From: Pseudomonas sp. RC10 | Lineage (GTDB): Bacteria > Pseudomonadota > Gammaproteobacteria > Pseudomonadales > Pseudomonadaceae | DNA: 64,000 nt | Direction of reading: 5' to 3' | NCBI RefSeq assembly: GCF_038397775.1 | Contig: NZ_CP151650.1 | Coordinates: 1-64,000, forward strand | Shown: positions 9,767 to 18,937 of the stretch, piece after piece | Layout of the letters: each line of letters begins with the position of its first letter | Numbering within the stretch: the stretch's first letter is position 1 | The notes under the pieces: model-generated | The model's input: only the letters and a program-made list of their open reading frames with translations | Told to the model about the DNA's origin: nothing | Database searches by the model: none | Program-made: the position numbers and the translations under genes

Positions 9767-10120
9767 TTATGGCAGTGCAGCGATCACCGACATCTCGATC
9801 AGCACATTGGGCGCGGCCATCTTCGCTTCGACGGTGGCACGGGCAGGCGCGACCCCTTTTGGCAGCCAGGTGTCCCAGATGCCGTTCATGGTGGCGAACT
9901 GTGAGCCGATGTCATTCAGGTAAATCGTCACCGACAACAGGCGGCTCTTGTCGGTGCCCGCAAGATCCAGCAGGCGCTCGATGTTGCCCAGCACTTCGCG
10001 GGTTTGCTGCTCGATCCCTGCGGTCAGATCGTTACCCACTTGCCCCGCGAGGTACGCGGTGCCGTTGTGCACGACGATCTGGCTCATGCGTTCATTGGTG
10101 AGCTGGCGCTGTACTGACAT
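9767..10120 (-). CDS. RidA/YjgF family imine deaminase, dad-linked
   Basis: A 117-residue RidA-family protein, probably hydrolysing the reactive imine/enamine released by D-amino acid oxidation. Family features include [10 protein letters not shown], the run of [11 protein letters not shown], and [19 protein letters not shown] near the end, where the arginine binds the substrate carboxylate. The ATG at 10120 follows AAGGAG and lies 29 bases inside the 3' end of dadA, so translation is probably coupled. This is a second RidA paralogue in the window; the other follows spoT. Confidence 0.88.
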   Translation of the reverse strand: MSVQRQLTNERMSQIVVHNGTAYLAGQVGNDLTAGIEQQTREVLGNIERLLDLAGTDKSRLLSVTIYLNDIGSQFATMNGIWDTWLPKGVAPARATVEAKMAAPNVLIEMSVIAALP

Positions 10121-11393
10121 GTTTGGCGATCTCCTTGGAACTTCCATAGCGGGAAATATCGAGGCCTTCGGCGCTGATCTGCGGTTGTTTGCGGGCGATC
10201 AGATCGGCCAGCAAACGACCGGAGCCGCACGCCATGGTCCAGCCCAATGTTCCGTGGCCGGTATTGAGGAACAAATTGCGGAACGGCGTGGCACCGACGA
10301 TAGGGGTGCCGTCTGGCGTGGCAGGACGCAAACCGGTCCAGAAACTGGCCTCGCTCAGATTGCCGCCCTGAGGATAGAGATCGTTGACGATCATCTCCAG
10401 CGTTTCACGTCGGCGCGGGTTGAGCGACAGGTCAAAACCGGCGATTTCCGCCATGCCACCCACGCGAATGCGGTTGTCGAAACGGGTGATCGCGACCTTG
10501 TACGTCTCGTCGAGAATGGTCGACGTCGGCGCCATCGCCGGGTTGGTGATCGGCACCGTCAGCGAGTAGCCCTTGAGCGGGTACACCGGGGCCTTGATGC
10601 CCAGTGGCTTGAGCAACTGCGGCGAGTAGCTGCCCAGTGCCAGCACGTAGCGATCAGCGGTTTCGAGTTTGCCGTTGATGCGCACGCCGTTAATCCGGTC
10701 GCCCGCAAAATCAATCGACTCGATGGACTGGCCGAAACGGAATTCAACGCCTAACTTCACACACATCTCGGCCAGACGTGTCGTGAACAGCTGGCAGTCG
10801 CCAGTCTGGTCGTTTGGCAGCCGCAGGGCACCGGAGAGAATATTGCTGACGCTGGCCAGTGCGGGTTCGACGCGGGCGATGCCTTGGCGGTCGAGCACTT
10901 CGTATGGCACACCGGCTTGTTCGAGGACGGCGATGTCTTTGGCGGCGTTGTCCAGTTGTTCCTGTGTGCGGAACAGCTGAGTCGTGCCCAATGTGCGCTC
11001 CTCATAGGCGATGCCGGTCTCGGCCCGCAGCTCGTCCATGCAATCGCGGCTGTATTCGGACAGGCGCACCATGCGCTCTTTGTTCACGGCATAACGGCTT
11101 TGGGTGCAGTTGCGCAGCATTTGCGCCATCCATAGGTACTGATCGATGTCGCCGGTGGCCTTGATGGCCAGCGGCGCGTGGCGTTGCAGCAACCATTTCA
11201 TCGCTTTGAGAGGAACGCCCGGTGCGGCCCATGGCGATGCATAGCCCGGCGAGACCTGCCCGGCGTTGGCGAAGCTGGTTTCCAAAGCGGCGGCGGGCTG
11301 ACGATCGACGACCGTCACCTCAAACCCCGCGCGGGCCAGGTAGTAAGCACTGGTAACACCGATTACGCCACTTCCAAGGACCAGAACGCGCAT
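10092..11393 (-). CDS. dadA: D-amino acid dehydrogenase small subunit DadA
   Basis: FAD-dependent membrane-associated dehydrogenase that oxidises D-alanine to pyruvate and ammonia and passes electrons to the respiratory chain. The 433-residue protein begins [20 protein letters not shown], a Rossmann dinucleotide fold, followed by [21 protein letters not shown], a DadA signature, and ends with a second FAD-contact region around [16 protein letters not shown]. It is divergent from dadR, with ridA and dadX following. Regulation by the Lrp-type DadR in response to alanine is known for the family; the intergenic region holds a candidate operator. Confidence 0.95.
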   Translation of the reverse strand: MRVLVLGSGVIGVTSAYYLARAGFEVTVVDRQPAAALETSFANAGQVSPGYASPWAAPGVPLKAMKWLLQRHAPLAIKATGDIDQYLWMAQMLRNCTQSRYAVNKERMVRLSEYSRDCMDELRAETGIAYEERTLGTTQLFRTQEQLDNAAKDIAVLEQAGVPYEVLDRQGIARVEPALASVSNILSGALRLPNDQTGDCQLFTTRLAEMCVKLGVEFRFGQSIESIDFAGDRINGVRINGKLETADRYVLALGSYSPQLLKPLGIKAPVYPLKGYSLTVPITNPAMAPTSTILDETYKVAITRFDNRIRVGGMAEIAGFDLSLNPRRRETLEMIVNDLYPQGGNLSEASFWTGLRPATPDGTPIVGATPFRNLFLNTGHGTLGWTMACGSGRLLADLIARKQPQISAEGLDISRYGSSKEIAKHVSTAPAHQ

Positions 11394-11459
11394 GTTGATT
11401 TCCTCATCGCGGATATCCGCTGACGTTTTGAAGTTTCAAGCCAGAATGTGCGCAGTATA

Positions 11460-11481
11460 AAAAGCAATGAGCAGTGCTTTT
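11460..11481. promoter_or_regulatory. Inverted repeat in the dadA-dadR divergent promoter region
   Basis: AAAAGCA and TGCTTTT are perfect complements separated by eight bases, in an AT-rich stretch between the two divergent genes. Spacing and AT content fit an Lrp-family operator. Binding by DadR is an inference. Confidence 0.45.
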
Positions 11482-11547
11482 CACTATATAAATGCCTATA
11501 TTCGGCGGTAATTCTCGGCAACCAACCCATTCGCAGAGGGGGTTTCA

Positions 11548-12036
11548 ATGCGCACCCAACACCAGTCAAAACGTGAGCTGGATAAAATCGACCGCAACAT
11601 CCTGCGCATTCTGCAAGCCGACGGCCGAATCTCGTTCACGGAACTGGGAGAACGCGTGGGCCTGTCCACCACGCCATGCACGGAGCGAGTCCGCAGGCTT
11701 GAGCGCGAAGGCATCATCATGGGCTACAACGCCCGCCTCAATCCGCAGAACCTCAAGGCGAGTCTGCTGGTATTTGTCGAGATCAGCCTGGACTACAAAT
11801 CGGGCGACACTTTCGAGGAATTCCGCCGAGCGGTCCTTAAACTGCACCACGTGCTGGAGTGCCACTTGGTGTCGGGGGATTTTGACTATCTGGTGAAGGC
11901 GCGCATTTCCGAGATGGCGTCTTACCGCAAGCTGCTGGGCGACATCCTGCTCAAGCTGCCCCACGTGCGGGAATCGAAGAGTTACATCGTGATGGAAGAG
12001 GTGAAAGAGAGCTTGAATCTGCCGATCCCGGAATGA
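11548..12036 (+). CDS. dadR: Lrp/AsnC-family regulator DadR
   Basis: Transcription factor of 162 residues with an N-terminal helix-turn-helix (ILRILQADGRISFTELGERV ... TPCTERVRRLEREG, about 12-60) and a C-terminal RAM ligand-binding domain (about 70-155). In Pseudomonas this gene, divergent from dadA, activates D-amino acid catabolism in response to L-alanine. The ATG follows AGAGGGGG. The 154 bp separating it from dadA carries a candidate operator. Confidence 0.92.
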   Translation: MRTQHQSKRELDKIDRNILRILQADGRISFTELGERVGLSTTPCTERVRRLEREGIIMGYNARLNPQNLKASLLVFVEISLDYKSGDTFEEFRRAVLKLHHVLECHLVSGDFDYLVKARISEMASYRKLLGDILLKLPHVRESKSYIVMEEVKESLNLPIPE

Positions 12037-12042
12037 CGGCGA

Positions 12043-12396
12043 TCAGACCAGGACCTGCCGCGTTGTGGCGATGAAATCGTGCACCTGCTTTTCGACGCGC
12101 GGGTGGATCAAGGTCTCGGGACGGCGCCCGTTCGGGCACGGTAAGCTCGCCGTGGTGCCGAACAGACGGCAGATCAGGGGGCGTTCGTCGTAGACCGTGC
12201 AGCCGTTCGGCCCCAGGTGCACGCAATTCAGCTCATTGAGCGCCGCCTCCTGTTCCGCCGCGGTCTTGCGCGGCAAACGCGCCATCTCTTCGGAAGAGGT
12301 GGTCACGGGTCCGCAGCAATCGTGACAGCCAGGTACACATTCGAACGACGGAATCTGCCGCCGCAAATCGCGGATTTTCTGGCTGTTGCAGCTCAT
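12043..12396 (-). CDS. YkgJ family cysteine cluster protein
   Basis: Small protein of 117 residues with the zinc/iron-cluster-like cysteine pattern of the YkgJ family: CVPGCHDCC near residue 20, then a second set in NCVHLGPNGCTVYDERPLICRLFG and a late CPNGR. The ATG at 12396 fits the family start (MSCNSQKIRDLRRQIP) and has AGGGGA upstream; codons further upstream lie in the repeat. It ends seven bases from the converging dadR stop codon. The biochemical function is unknown; metal binding is inferred from the cysteines. Confidence 0.85.
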   Translation of the reverse strand: MSCNSQKIRDLRRQIPSFECVPGCHDCCGPVTTSSEEMARLPRKTAAEQEAALNELNCVHLGPNGCTVYDERPLICRLFGTTASLPCPNGRRPETLIHPRVEKQVHDFIATTRQVLV

Positions 12397-12468
12397 CGCG
12401 TGAGATTCCCCTGTGAAAGCCGACATTGTGCCCCAGGCGAATCGCAAACCAACAGCGATGTACCAACC

Positions 12469-12557
12469 TGTAGGAGCGAATTTATTCGCGAGGCGCCGGT
12501 GCAGACAACACATCTCAATCGTCCGGCCTATTTTTCGCGAATGAATTCGCTCCCACA
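12469..12557. repeat. REPIN-like inverted repeat pair, family B
   Basis: Left arm TGTAGGAGCGAATTTATTCG and right arm CGAATGAATTCGCTCCCACA flank about 45 bp. The arms differ at two positions (AATTTATT/AATGAATT, TAGG/CCCA). Confidence 0.9.
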
Positions 12558-12666
12558 GGTTAATGCACTGCGTTGCCCTAGCTCAGCGCCCGAGTGCCTT
12601 GCCCCGCCTGCCCACCCCCGCTACCCTCCGTAAAATTTTCCAAACAGTCACGCAGGGACCGACCGC

Positions 12667-13956
12667 ATGAATGCTTCCCGCCATGCCGCATCGTATTACG
12701 CCGCCAGCAGCCACGCTCAGCCTGACCACCCGGCCCTCGCAGGCGAACTGACGGTCGATGTGTGCGTGGTCGGCGGCGGGTATTCGGGGCTGAACACTGC
12801 CATCGAACTGGCCGAGCGGGGATTGAGCGTGGCGCTGCTGGAAGCGCACAAAATCGGGTGGGGCGCGAGCGGACGCAACGGCGGCCAGTTGATTCGCGGG
12901 GTGGGTCATCACGTCGAGCGCTTTCGCGATGTGATCGGTGCCGAAGGCGTGCGACAGCTCAAACTCATGGGCCTTGAGGCGGTAGAGATCGTCCGCGGGC
13001 GCGTCGAGAAATATCAAATCGACTGCGACCTGACGTGGGGTTACTGCGACCTGGCCAACAAGCCCAGGGAATTCGAAGGTTTCGCTGAAGATGCCGAAGA
13101 ACTGCGAGGCTTGGGCTATCGTCGCGAACTCAAGTTGATCCAGCCCGAGGACATCCGCAGCGTGATCGACTCTGGCAACTACGCGGGCGGCCTGCTCGAC
13201 ATGGGGTCGGGCCATCTTCATCCGCTGAATCTGGCGCTCGGAGAAGCACGTGTCGCGCAGTCTCTCGGTGTGCAATTGTTCGAACACTCGGCCGTGACCC
13301 GTCTGGAATACGGCCCTCAAGTGAAGGTGCACACGGCCCAAGGTGTGGTGCGCGCCAATACGCTGGTGCTGGGTTGCAATGCCTACCTGAACGGCCTCGA
13401 TCCAACGCTGAGCGGCAAAGTTCTCCCGGCCGGCAGCTACATCATCGCCACCGAGCCGTTGGGCGAAGAACTCGCTCGGCAATTGCTGCCCCTCAATACA
13501 GCCATGTGCGATCAACGAGTGGCGGTGGATTATTTCCGGCTTTCGGCAGACCGCCGACTGCTGTTCGGCGGCGCCTGCCACTACTCCGGTCGCGACCCGC
13601 AGGACATTGCGGCGTACATGCAGCCGAAGATGCTCAAAGTGTTCCCGCAGCTTAAGGACGTGAAGATCGATTTTCAGTGGGGCGGAATGATTGGCATCGG
13701 CGCCAATCGGTTGCCGCAGATCGGGCGGCTCAAGGAGCATTCGAACGTGTACTACGCGCAGGCGTATTCAGGCCACGGCGTGAATGCCACGCACTTGGCG
13801 GGCAAGTTGCTGGGCGAGGCCATCAGTGGCCAGCAGAGCGGCGGATTTGATCTGTTTGCAAAAGTCCCGCACATGACTTTCCCGGGCGGGAAGCATTTGC
13901 GTTCGCCATTGTTGGCGTTGGGGATGCTGTGGCATCGGATGAAGGAGCTGATCTGA
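12667..13956 (+). CDS. FAD-dependent oxidoreductase, gamma-glutamylputrescine oxidase type
   Basis: DAO-superfamily flavoenzyme of 429 residues, probably oxidising a gamma-glutamylated polyamine to the aldehyde. A Rossmann motif VCVVGGGYSGLNTAIELAE lies near residues 35-53, followed by GWGASGRNGGQLIRG, where PuuB-type oxidases contact FAD. The C-terminal half carries YYAQAYSGHGVNATHLAGK. The ATG follows AGGGACC. In P. aeruginosa the gene at this place is one of the PauB oxidases. An aldehyde dehydrogenase able to take the next step lies at about 19 kb. Its exact polyamine substrate is not visible. Confidence 0.87.
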   Translation: MNASRHAASYYAASSHAQPDHPALAGELTVDVCVVGGGYSGLNTAIELAERGLSVALLEAHKIGWGASGRNGGQLIRGVGHHVERFRDVIGAEGVRQLKLMGLEAVEIVRGRVEKYQIDCDLTWGYCDLANKPREFEGFAEDAEELRGLGYRRELKLIQPEDIRSVIDSGNYAGGLLDMGSGHLHPLNLALGEARVAQSLGVQLFEHSAVTRLEYGPQVKVHTAQGVVRANTLVLGCNAYLNGLDPTLSGKVLPAGSYIIATEPLGEELARQLLPLNTAMCDQRVAVDYFRLSADRRLLFGGACHYSGRDPQDIAAYMQPKMLKVFPQLKDVKIDFQWGGMIGIGANRLPQIGRLKEHSNVYYAQAYSGHGVNATHLAGKLLGEAISGQQSGGFDLFAKVPHMTFPGGKHLRSPLLALGMLWHRMKELI

Positions 13957-13971
13957 ATCTTCGTACCATAC

Positions 13972-14060
13972 TGTAGGAGTGAGCTTGCTCGCGATAAGGC
14001 TGTATCTATCACAGTACCGTTGGCAGCAAGAACCCTATCGCGAGCAAGCTCACTCCTACA
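13972..14060. repeat. REPIN-like inverted repeat pair, family A
   Basis: Arms TGTAGGAGTGAGCTTGCT and AGCAAGCTCACTCCTACA flank about 40 bp, between converging 3' ends of the FAD oxidase gene and the DUF1127 gene. Confidence 0.93.
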
Positions 14061-14085
14061 GAAGCCGCGTTCAGTGCCTGACTTT

Positions 14086-14319
14086 TCACCCCCTCCAAAA
14101 CGGTTTCATCCCTTCACGCCTCGCTTGCTCATAGGTGAGGCCGACATCACGCAACTGATCATCCGTCAGCCCCAACAGCGCCTGCCGTGTACGCCGACGA
14201 TGCTGAAACAGACCCAACAGGCTCAGCCCTTTCGGCGCATTCACCCGTACGGTCGCTTCCTGTTGCTGAACCAGCTCCCGCGCATACAGCGTTAACCGAA
14301 CATCGCTCATCCCGCTCAT
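14086..14319 (-). CDS. DUF1127 small basic protein
   Basis: Protein of 77 residues with a C-terminal DUF1127 core: RRRTRQALLGLTDDQLRDVG followed by LTYEQARREGMKPFW. The N-terminal half (LYARELVQQQEATVRVN) is not conserved in the family. The ATG at 14319 was chosen because GAGGTG lies seven bases upstream; ATG codons at 14310 and 14334 are alternatives. It is divergent from the MocR-type regulator gene. DUF1127 proteins in other bacteria affect phosphate and carbon metabolism and RNA turnover; the role here is not known. Confidence 0.8.
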   Translation of the reverse strand: MSGMSDVRLTLYARELVQQQEATVRVNAPKGLSLLGLFQHRRRTRQALLGLTDDQLRDVGLTYEQARREGMKPFWRG

Positions 14320-14438
14320 TTCCAGACACCTCATCATGGGTTTCAAGTGAGTCCATGATGCGTCTGTATGGAAAACCATTACAGATCCAAAGATTTCAAA
14401 TTTTTTGCATACAAAAACGTCACTTCTCTGCCTGAATG

Positions 14439-14461
14439 CTGTATTTTCGCCCCATCTGTAT
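14439..14461 (+). promoter_or_regulatory. CTGTAT direct repeats upstream of the MocR-type gene
   Basis: CTGTAT occurs at 14439-14444 and 14456-14461, starts 17 bases apart, with another at about 14364-14369, all in the 175 bp divergent gap. MocR regulators often bind direct repeats near their own promoter. Assignment as an operator is inference. Confidence 0.35.
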
Positions 14462-14494
14462 CGGTCAACCGACGGAACTGCGCGGGAGTACGCC

Positions 14495-15928
14495 ATGACC
14501 CTCTACGTTAATCTTGCCGAACTGCTCGGCACACGCATCGAGAACGGCTTTTATCGGCCGGGCGATCGCCTGCCATCGGTTCGGGCGTTGAGCCTTGAAC
14601 ACGGCGTCAGTCTCAGCACCGTTCAACAGGCGTATCGCTTGCTGGAAGACAACGGCCTGGCCTCTCCCCGTCCCAAATCCGGTTATTTCGTGCCCGCTGG
14701 CCGTAAGACTCCGGCCCTGCCCGCTGTGGGACGTCCGGCGCAAAGGCCTGTGGATATCTCCCAATGGGACCAAGTGCTGGAGCTGGCGCGCGCCGCGCCA
14801 AGCCCGGACGTCGTGCAATTGGCGCGCGGCATGCCGGACATCACCAGCCCGACGCTGCGCCCGCTCACCCAAGCCCTTGGCAAAATCAGTCGTCGCCACG
14901 ACATGCCGGGGCTCTACTACGACAATATCTACGGCACCGAATGCCTGCGCGAGCAGGTGGCGCGCCTGTTGCTGGATTCGGGCACACGCGTCGGCCCTGA
15001 CGATCTGGTGATCACCACCGGCGCACAGGAAGCGTTGGCGGTCAGCATTCGCTCGATCTGCGAGCCCGGCGACATCGTTGCCGTGGACTCCCCAAGCTTT
15101 CACGGTGCCATGCAGGCACTCAAAGGCTTGGGCATGAAGGCGCTGGAAATCCCCACCGACCCCATCACCGGCATCAGCCTCGACGCGCTGGAACTTGCGC
15201 TCGAACAGTGGCCGATCAAAGCCATACAGTTGACCCCGAGCTGCAATAACCCCATGGGCTACAACATGCCCGAAGAGCGCAAACGGGCGTTGCTGACCCT
15301 CGCGCAGCGTTTCGACGTGGCGATCATCGAAGACGATGTGTATGGCGATCTGGCGTATACCTACCCACGCCCGCGCACGATCAAATCCTTCGACGAAGAC
15401 GGACGCGTCCTGCTTTGCAGTTCGTTTTCGAAGACCCTGGCGCCGGGTTTGCGGGTTGGCTGGATTGCACCGGGCCGCTACCTGGACCGTGTGCTGCACA
15501 TGAAATACATCAGCACTGGTTCTACGGCGACCCAGCCGCAGCTGGCAATTGCCGACTTTCTGAAGAACGGCCACTACGAACCCCACATGCGCCGGATGCG
15601 CGGCCAATATCAGCGCAGCCGCGACCTGATGACCGATTGGGTCACGCGCTACTTTCCAGAGGGCACGCGGGTCAGCCGTCCACAAGGCGGGTTCATGCTG
15701 TGGATCGAAATGCCTGAGGGCTTCGATTCCCTGCGACTGAATCGTGCACTGGAGGGCCAAGGCGTACAGATCGCGGTCGGCAATATTTTTTCGGCGTCGG
15801 GCAAGTACAGAAACTGCCTGCGCATGAACTTTGCCGCCAAGCCTACGCCGCAGATCGAGGACGCCGTGCGCAAGGTAGGGGCCACGGCGGCCCGGTTAAT
15901 GGCCCACGCTGAAACGCCAGTGACTTAA
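14495..15928 (+). CDS. MocR-type GntR/aminotransferase regulator
   Basis: Chimeric regulator of 477 residues: a GntR winged helix at about 5-70 (FYRPGDRLPSVRALS, GVSLSTVQQAYRLLEDNGL) fused to a class I aminotransferase fold. The PLP-binding lysine is visible as SSFSKTLAPGLRVGW (K313), and the aspartate-tyrosine pair as EDDVYGDLAY. MocR proteins use PLP or an amino-acid adduct as effector; some PdxR and GabR relatives control neighbouring genes. The ATG at 14495 has GCGGGAG upstream. The divergent DUF1127 gene is the obvious candidate target. The effector is unknown. Confidence 0.9.
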   Translation: MTLYVNLAELLGTRIENGFYRPGDRLPSVRALSLEHGVSLSTVQQAYRLLEDNGLASPRPKSGYFVPAGRKTPALPAVGRPAQRPVDISQWDQVLELARAAPSPDVVQLARGMPDITSPTLRPLTQALGKISRRHDMPGLYYDNIYGTECLREQVARLLLDSGTRVGPDDLVITTGAQEALAVSIRSICEPGDIVAVDSPSFHGAMQALKGLGMKALEIPTDPITGISLDALELALEQWPIKAIQLTPSCNNPMGYNMPEERKRALLTLAQRFDVAIIEDDVYGDLAYTYPRPRTIKSFDEDGRVLLCSSFSKTLAPGLRVGWIAPGRYLDRVLHMKYISTGSTATQPQLAIADFLKNGHYEPHMRRMRGQYQRSRDLMTDWVTRYFPEGTRVSRPQGGFMLWIEMPEGFDSLRLNRALEGQGVQIAVGNIFSASGKYRNCLRMNFAAKPTPQIEDAVRKVGATAARLMAHAETPVT

Positions 15929-15973
15929 CCTTTGGCGGAAAATGCGGTCATATCGCCATGACGTGACTTCCGG

Positions 15974-17566
15974 ATGACGCCGTTGACGAAAACATGGGCA
16001 CTGCCCCTCCTTTTGGCCTTTGCCCTCGGCATCAGCGGCTGCGCGAGCAGGTCTTCGCAGCAGGACGGCCCGAGCCAGGCATTGCCCGCGTCGGCCTCGC
16101 CTTTCGGGCGCTCGATCCTGGCGGAAGCGGCGCCCTATGGCGGGCGCTCGGGTTTCCGGCTGCTGCCCAACAGCACTGAGGCCTTCATGGCCCGTGCCGA
16201 GTTGATTCGAAACGCCAAGACCAGCCTCGATTTGCAGTACTACATCGTCCACGACGGACTCAGCACCCGGGCGCTGATCGATGAATTGCTCAAGGCCGCC
16301 GACCGAGGCGTGCGCGTGCGCATTTTGCTGGACGACACCACCAGCGACGGGCTGGACGAGGTCATTGCCACCCTCGCCGCCCACCCGAACATCCAGATTC
16401 GGCTGTTCAACCCGCTCAATCTGGGGCGCAGCACCGGGGCCACGCGCTCGCTCGGCCGCCTCTTCAATCTGTCCCAGCAGCACCGGCGCATGCACAACAA
16501 GCTATGGCTGGCGGACAGCGCCGTCGCCATCGTCGGCGGACGCAATCTTGGCGACGAGTATTTCGACGCCGAACCCAACCTTAATTTCACCGATATCGAC
16601 ATGCTTAGCGTCGGGCCCGTGGCCGAGCAGTTGAGCCACAGTTTCGATCAATACTGGAACAGCACCCTGAGCAGGCCGGTGGACGATTTCATCTATTGGC
16701 CGCCCGACACCAAGGACCTCGCCGAAGCGCGCAAGCGGCTGGACGCGTCGCTGGAGCAGGCTCACGTCGAGAAAAAAGCGTTATACGAACGGTTGATGGC
16801 CTACAAAGATCAGCCGCGTTTGAAGACCTGGCTGAACGAGCTGATCTGGGCGCACAACCAAGCTCTGTGGGACGCGCCGACCAAGGTGCTGTCCCGTGGC
16901 GATCCCGATCCCCACTTGCTGCTGACCACGCAGCTGAGCCCCGACCTGATGAACGTGCATCAGGAGCTGATGATGATCTCGGCCTACTTCGTGCCGGGAC
17001 CGGAAGGTCTGACATACCTCACGGGCCTTTCCGACAAAGGCGTGTCGGTAAACCTGCTGACCAATTCGCTGGAGGCGACGGACGTGCCCGCCGTCCACGG
17101 CGGTTACGCACCCTATCGCAAGGCGTTGCTGGCCCACGGCGTGAAGCTGTTTGAACTTCGCCGTCAGCCTGGCGACCCGAGCAATGCGCGAGGCAGCGGC
17201 CCCCGGTTTCTGCGCACCAAAACCCTTAAAGGCGGTTCCGAATCCAGCCTGCACAGCAAGGCGATGATTTTTGACCGGCAGAAAATCTTCGTCGGCTCAT
17301 TCAACTTCGACCCCCGCTCCGTGCTGTGGAATACCGAGGTCGGCGTGCTGGTCGACAGTCCCGAACTCACTGAATACCTGCGCGAACTGGCCTTGCAAGG
17401 TATGGCGCCTGCGATCAGCTACCAGGCCAAATTGGAGAATGATCGCGTGGTCTGGGTCACCGAGGACAACGGCAAAATACACACGCTGTACAAGGAGCCC
17501 GGGGACTGGTGGCGCCGACTGAACGCGTGGTTCAGCAGCGCCGTGGGACTGGAGCGGATGCTTTAA
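15974..17566 (+). CDS. Phospholipase D-family lipoprotein (cardiolipin synthase-like)
   Basis: Predicted exported lipoprotein of 530 residues: signal with lipobox ISGC at about residues 20-23, then two phospholipase D HKD motifs, MHNKLWLADSAVAIVGGRN near 174 and LHSKAMIFDRQKIFVGSFNFD near 425. Two complete catalytic motifs support phosphatidyl-transfer or phosphodiesterase activity on lipids in the periplasm or outer membrane. It resembles ClsC/YmdC-like proteins rather than membrane-embedded ClsA. Its stop codon overlaps the converging MFS transporter stop by four bases. The substrate is inferred. Confidence 0.87.
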   Translation: MTPLTKTWALPLLLAFALGISGCASRSSQQDGPSQALPASASPFGRSILAEAAPYGGRSGFRLLPNSTEAFMARAELIRNAKTSLDLQYYIVHDGLSTRALIDELLKAADRGVRVRILLDDTTSDGLDEVIATLAAHPNIQIRLFNPLNLGRSTGATRSLGRLFNLSQQHRRMHNKLWLADSAVAIVGGRNLGDEYFDAEPNLNFTDIDMLSVGPVAEQLSHSFDQYWNSTLSRPVDDFIYWPPDTKDLAEARKRLDASLEQAHVEKKALYERLMAYKDQPRLKTWLNELIWAHNQALWDAPTKVLSRGDPDPHLLLTTQLSPDLMNVHQELMMISAYFVPGPEGLTYLTGLSDKGVSVNLLTNSLEATDVPAVHGGYAPYRKALLAHGVKLFELRRQPGDPSNARGSGPRFLRTKTLKGGSESSLHSKAMIFDRQKIFVGSFNFDPRSVLWNTEVGVLVDSPELTEYLRELALQGMAPAISYQAKLENDRVVWVTEDNGKIHTLYKEPGDWWRRLNAWFSSAVGLERML

Positions 17567-18708
17567 GCAGCGACCGGCTGCGCACCGAACGCCTGTGGGC
17601 GTTGCGACAGGATCACCAGACCCAGCGCGCCTGCGGCCATCAGCAAGGGCAGCGCCTGACCGCTGATCCACTGGCTGCCGGCTCCCGCTGCCAACGGCCC
17701 CAACAGACAGCCGATGCCCCAAAGCTGCGCGACATGGGCATTAGCCCGCACCAGCGCATCATCGCGATAACGCTCGCCGATCAGAATCAGCGACAGCGTG
17801 AACAACCCACCCGCACTGGCGCCGAACAGCACCCACAGCGGCCAGATGGCGATGGTGTCGACCAGCAACGGGATCGCCAGACTCGACAGCATCAACGCCA
17901 GCGCACAGCCCGAGAACAGGCCCCGCCGAGAAATCTTGTCCGCCAGTGCGCCAATCGGAAGTTGCAGCAACGCATCGCCCACCACCACGGTACTGACCAT
18001 CGCCAGCGCAATCTCGGGCGTGAAGCCTTGCTGCAGGCAGTACACCGGCAGCAGTGTCAGAATCATCGCTTCGAAACCGGCGAACAGCGCGATGGCCCAC
18101 GCGATAGCGGGCAGCTTCTGACAGAAACCACCGAGGTCTCGCAGGGAAACGTGGCTGGATTCTGCGCTTGGCGCGCCGGATCGGCCCAGAAGCAAAAGAG
18201 GTGAAGTCGCGAGCAGTGCGGTGCCGACCCAGAAGCCGTAATCGTGCTCAGTGCCAATCCCGCCGAGCAGCAACGGGCCGCCCAACTGACTGAGGGCGTA
18301 GCAGCTGCCATACAGCGCAACAAGTTTGCCGCGCAGGTTTTCGGTTACCAGTTGGTTGATCCAGCTTTCGCCGAGGATGAAGACCATGGTCAGGATCACC
18401 CCGAGCATCAGGCGCAACACCAGCCAGATCCAGTAATGGGGCAGCAGCGCCAGCAAACCGACCGATATCGACCCTCCCCACAAACACAGACGCATCACGT
18501 TCGCGGTGCCAAGGGCGGACGCCAACCGGCTGGCCAGACTGGCCCCCAGCAATACACCAATGGCAGGCATCGCGGCCATGACGCCGATGGCAAAGGCGCC
18601 GTAACCCCAGGCTTCGAGGCGCAACGACACCAGCGGCATGCTCACGCCCAGCGCCAGACCGACGCTCAACACGGACGACAGCACCGCGAAATAAGTACCC
18701 CAACGCAT
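17563..18708 (-). CDS. MFS transporter, YcaD/YfkF-like
   Basis: Inner-membrane major facilitator of 381 residues with about twelve hydrophobic helices in two halves. Recognisable segments include LRLEAWGYGAFAIGVMAA near the start and VVVGDALLQLPIGALADKISRRG at the inter-domain loop, a typical MFS motif A. The ATG at 18708 has AGGAG upstream and gives a start at the first helix; codons further upstream lie in the terminator and repeat. The substrate is unknown. Confidence 0.85.
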   Translation of the reverse strand: MRWGTYFAVLSSVLSVGLALGVSMPLVSLRLEAWGYGAFAIGVMAAMPAIGVLLGASLASRLASALGTANVMRLCLWGGSISVGLLALLPHYWIWLVLRLMLGVILTMVFILGESWINQLVTENLRGKLVALYGSCYALSQLGGPLLLGGIGTEHDYGFWVGTALLATSPLLLLGRSGAPSAESSHVSLRDLGGFCQKLPAIAWAIALFAGFEAMILTLLPVYCLQQGFTPEIALAMVSTVVVGDALLQLPIGALADKISRRGLFSGCALALMLSSLAIPLLVDTIAIWPLWVLFGASAGGLFTLSLILIGERYRDDALVRANAHVAQLWGIGCLLGPLAAGAGSQWISGQALPLLMAAGALGLVILSQRPQAFGAQPVAA

Positions 18709-18744
18709 CACCACGCTCCTGTGGCTTAAAGGGAAGAGACGAAA

Positions 18745-18771
18745 CAGCCGGGCTTTTGGGAAGCCCGGCTG
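18745..18771 (-). terminator. Strong hairpin, likely terminator of the aldehyde dehydrogenase gene
   Basis: A perfect 11-base stem, CAGCCGGGCTT paired with AAGCCCGGCTG around a five-base loop. On the minus strand it lies downstream of the aldehyde dehydrogenase stop and is followed by TTTCGTCTCTTCC. It also lies in the leader region of the MFS gene, so it may keep the two genes apart. Confidence 0.65.
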
Positions 18772-18819
18772 TCCTGAAAAGCGAGTCGTTTGAATAACCA
18801 AAGGGCAGTGGTAACACCC

Positions 18820-18909
18820 TGTAGGAGCGAATTCATTCGCGATTGGCCGGTACATTCGATGCATCTTCACCGGATCTACAGCCGCATCGCGAATGAATTC
18901 GCTCCTACA
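18820..18909. repeat. REPIN-like inverted repeat pair, family B
   Basis: Arms TGTAGGAGCGAATTCATT and AATGAATTCGCTCCTACA flank about 45 bp, immediately 3' of the aldehyde dehydrogenase gene. Confidence 0.93.
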
Positions 18910-18937
18910 GTTGAACTCGTGTCCGCTCGAATCGCGC

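Noticed and set aside
2652..14060. Regularly spaced repeats as a CRISPR array
   Set aside because: The repeats are inverted pairs scattered kilobases apart among genes, not tandem repeats with unique spacers, and there are no cas genes.
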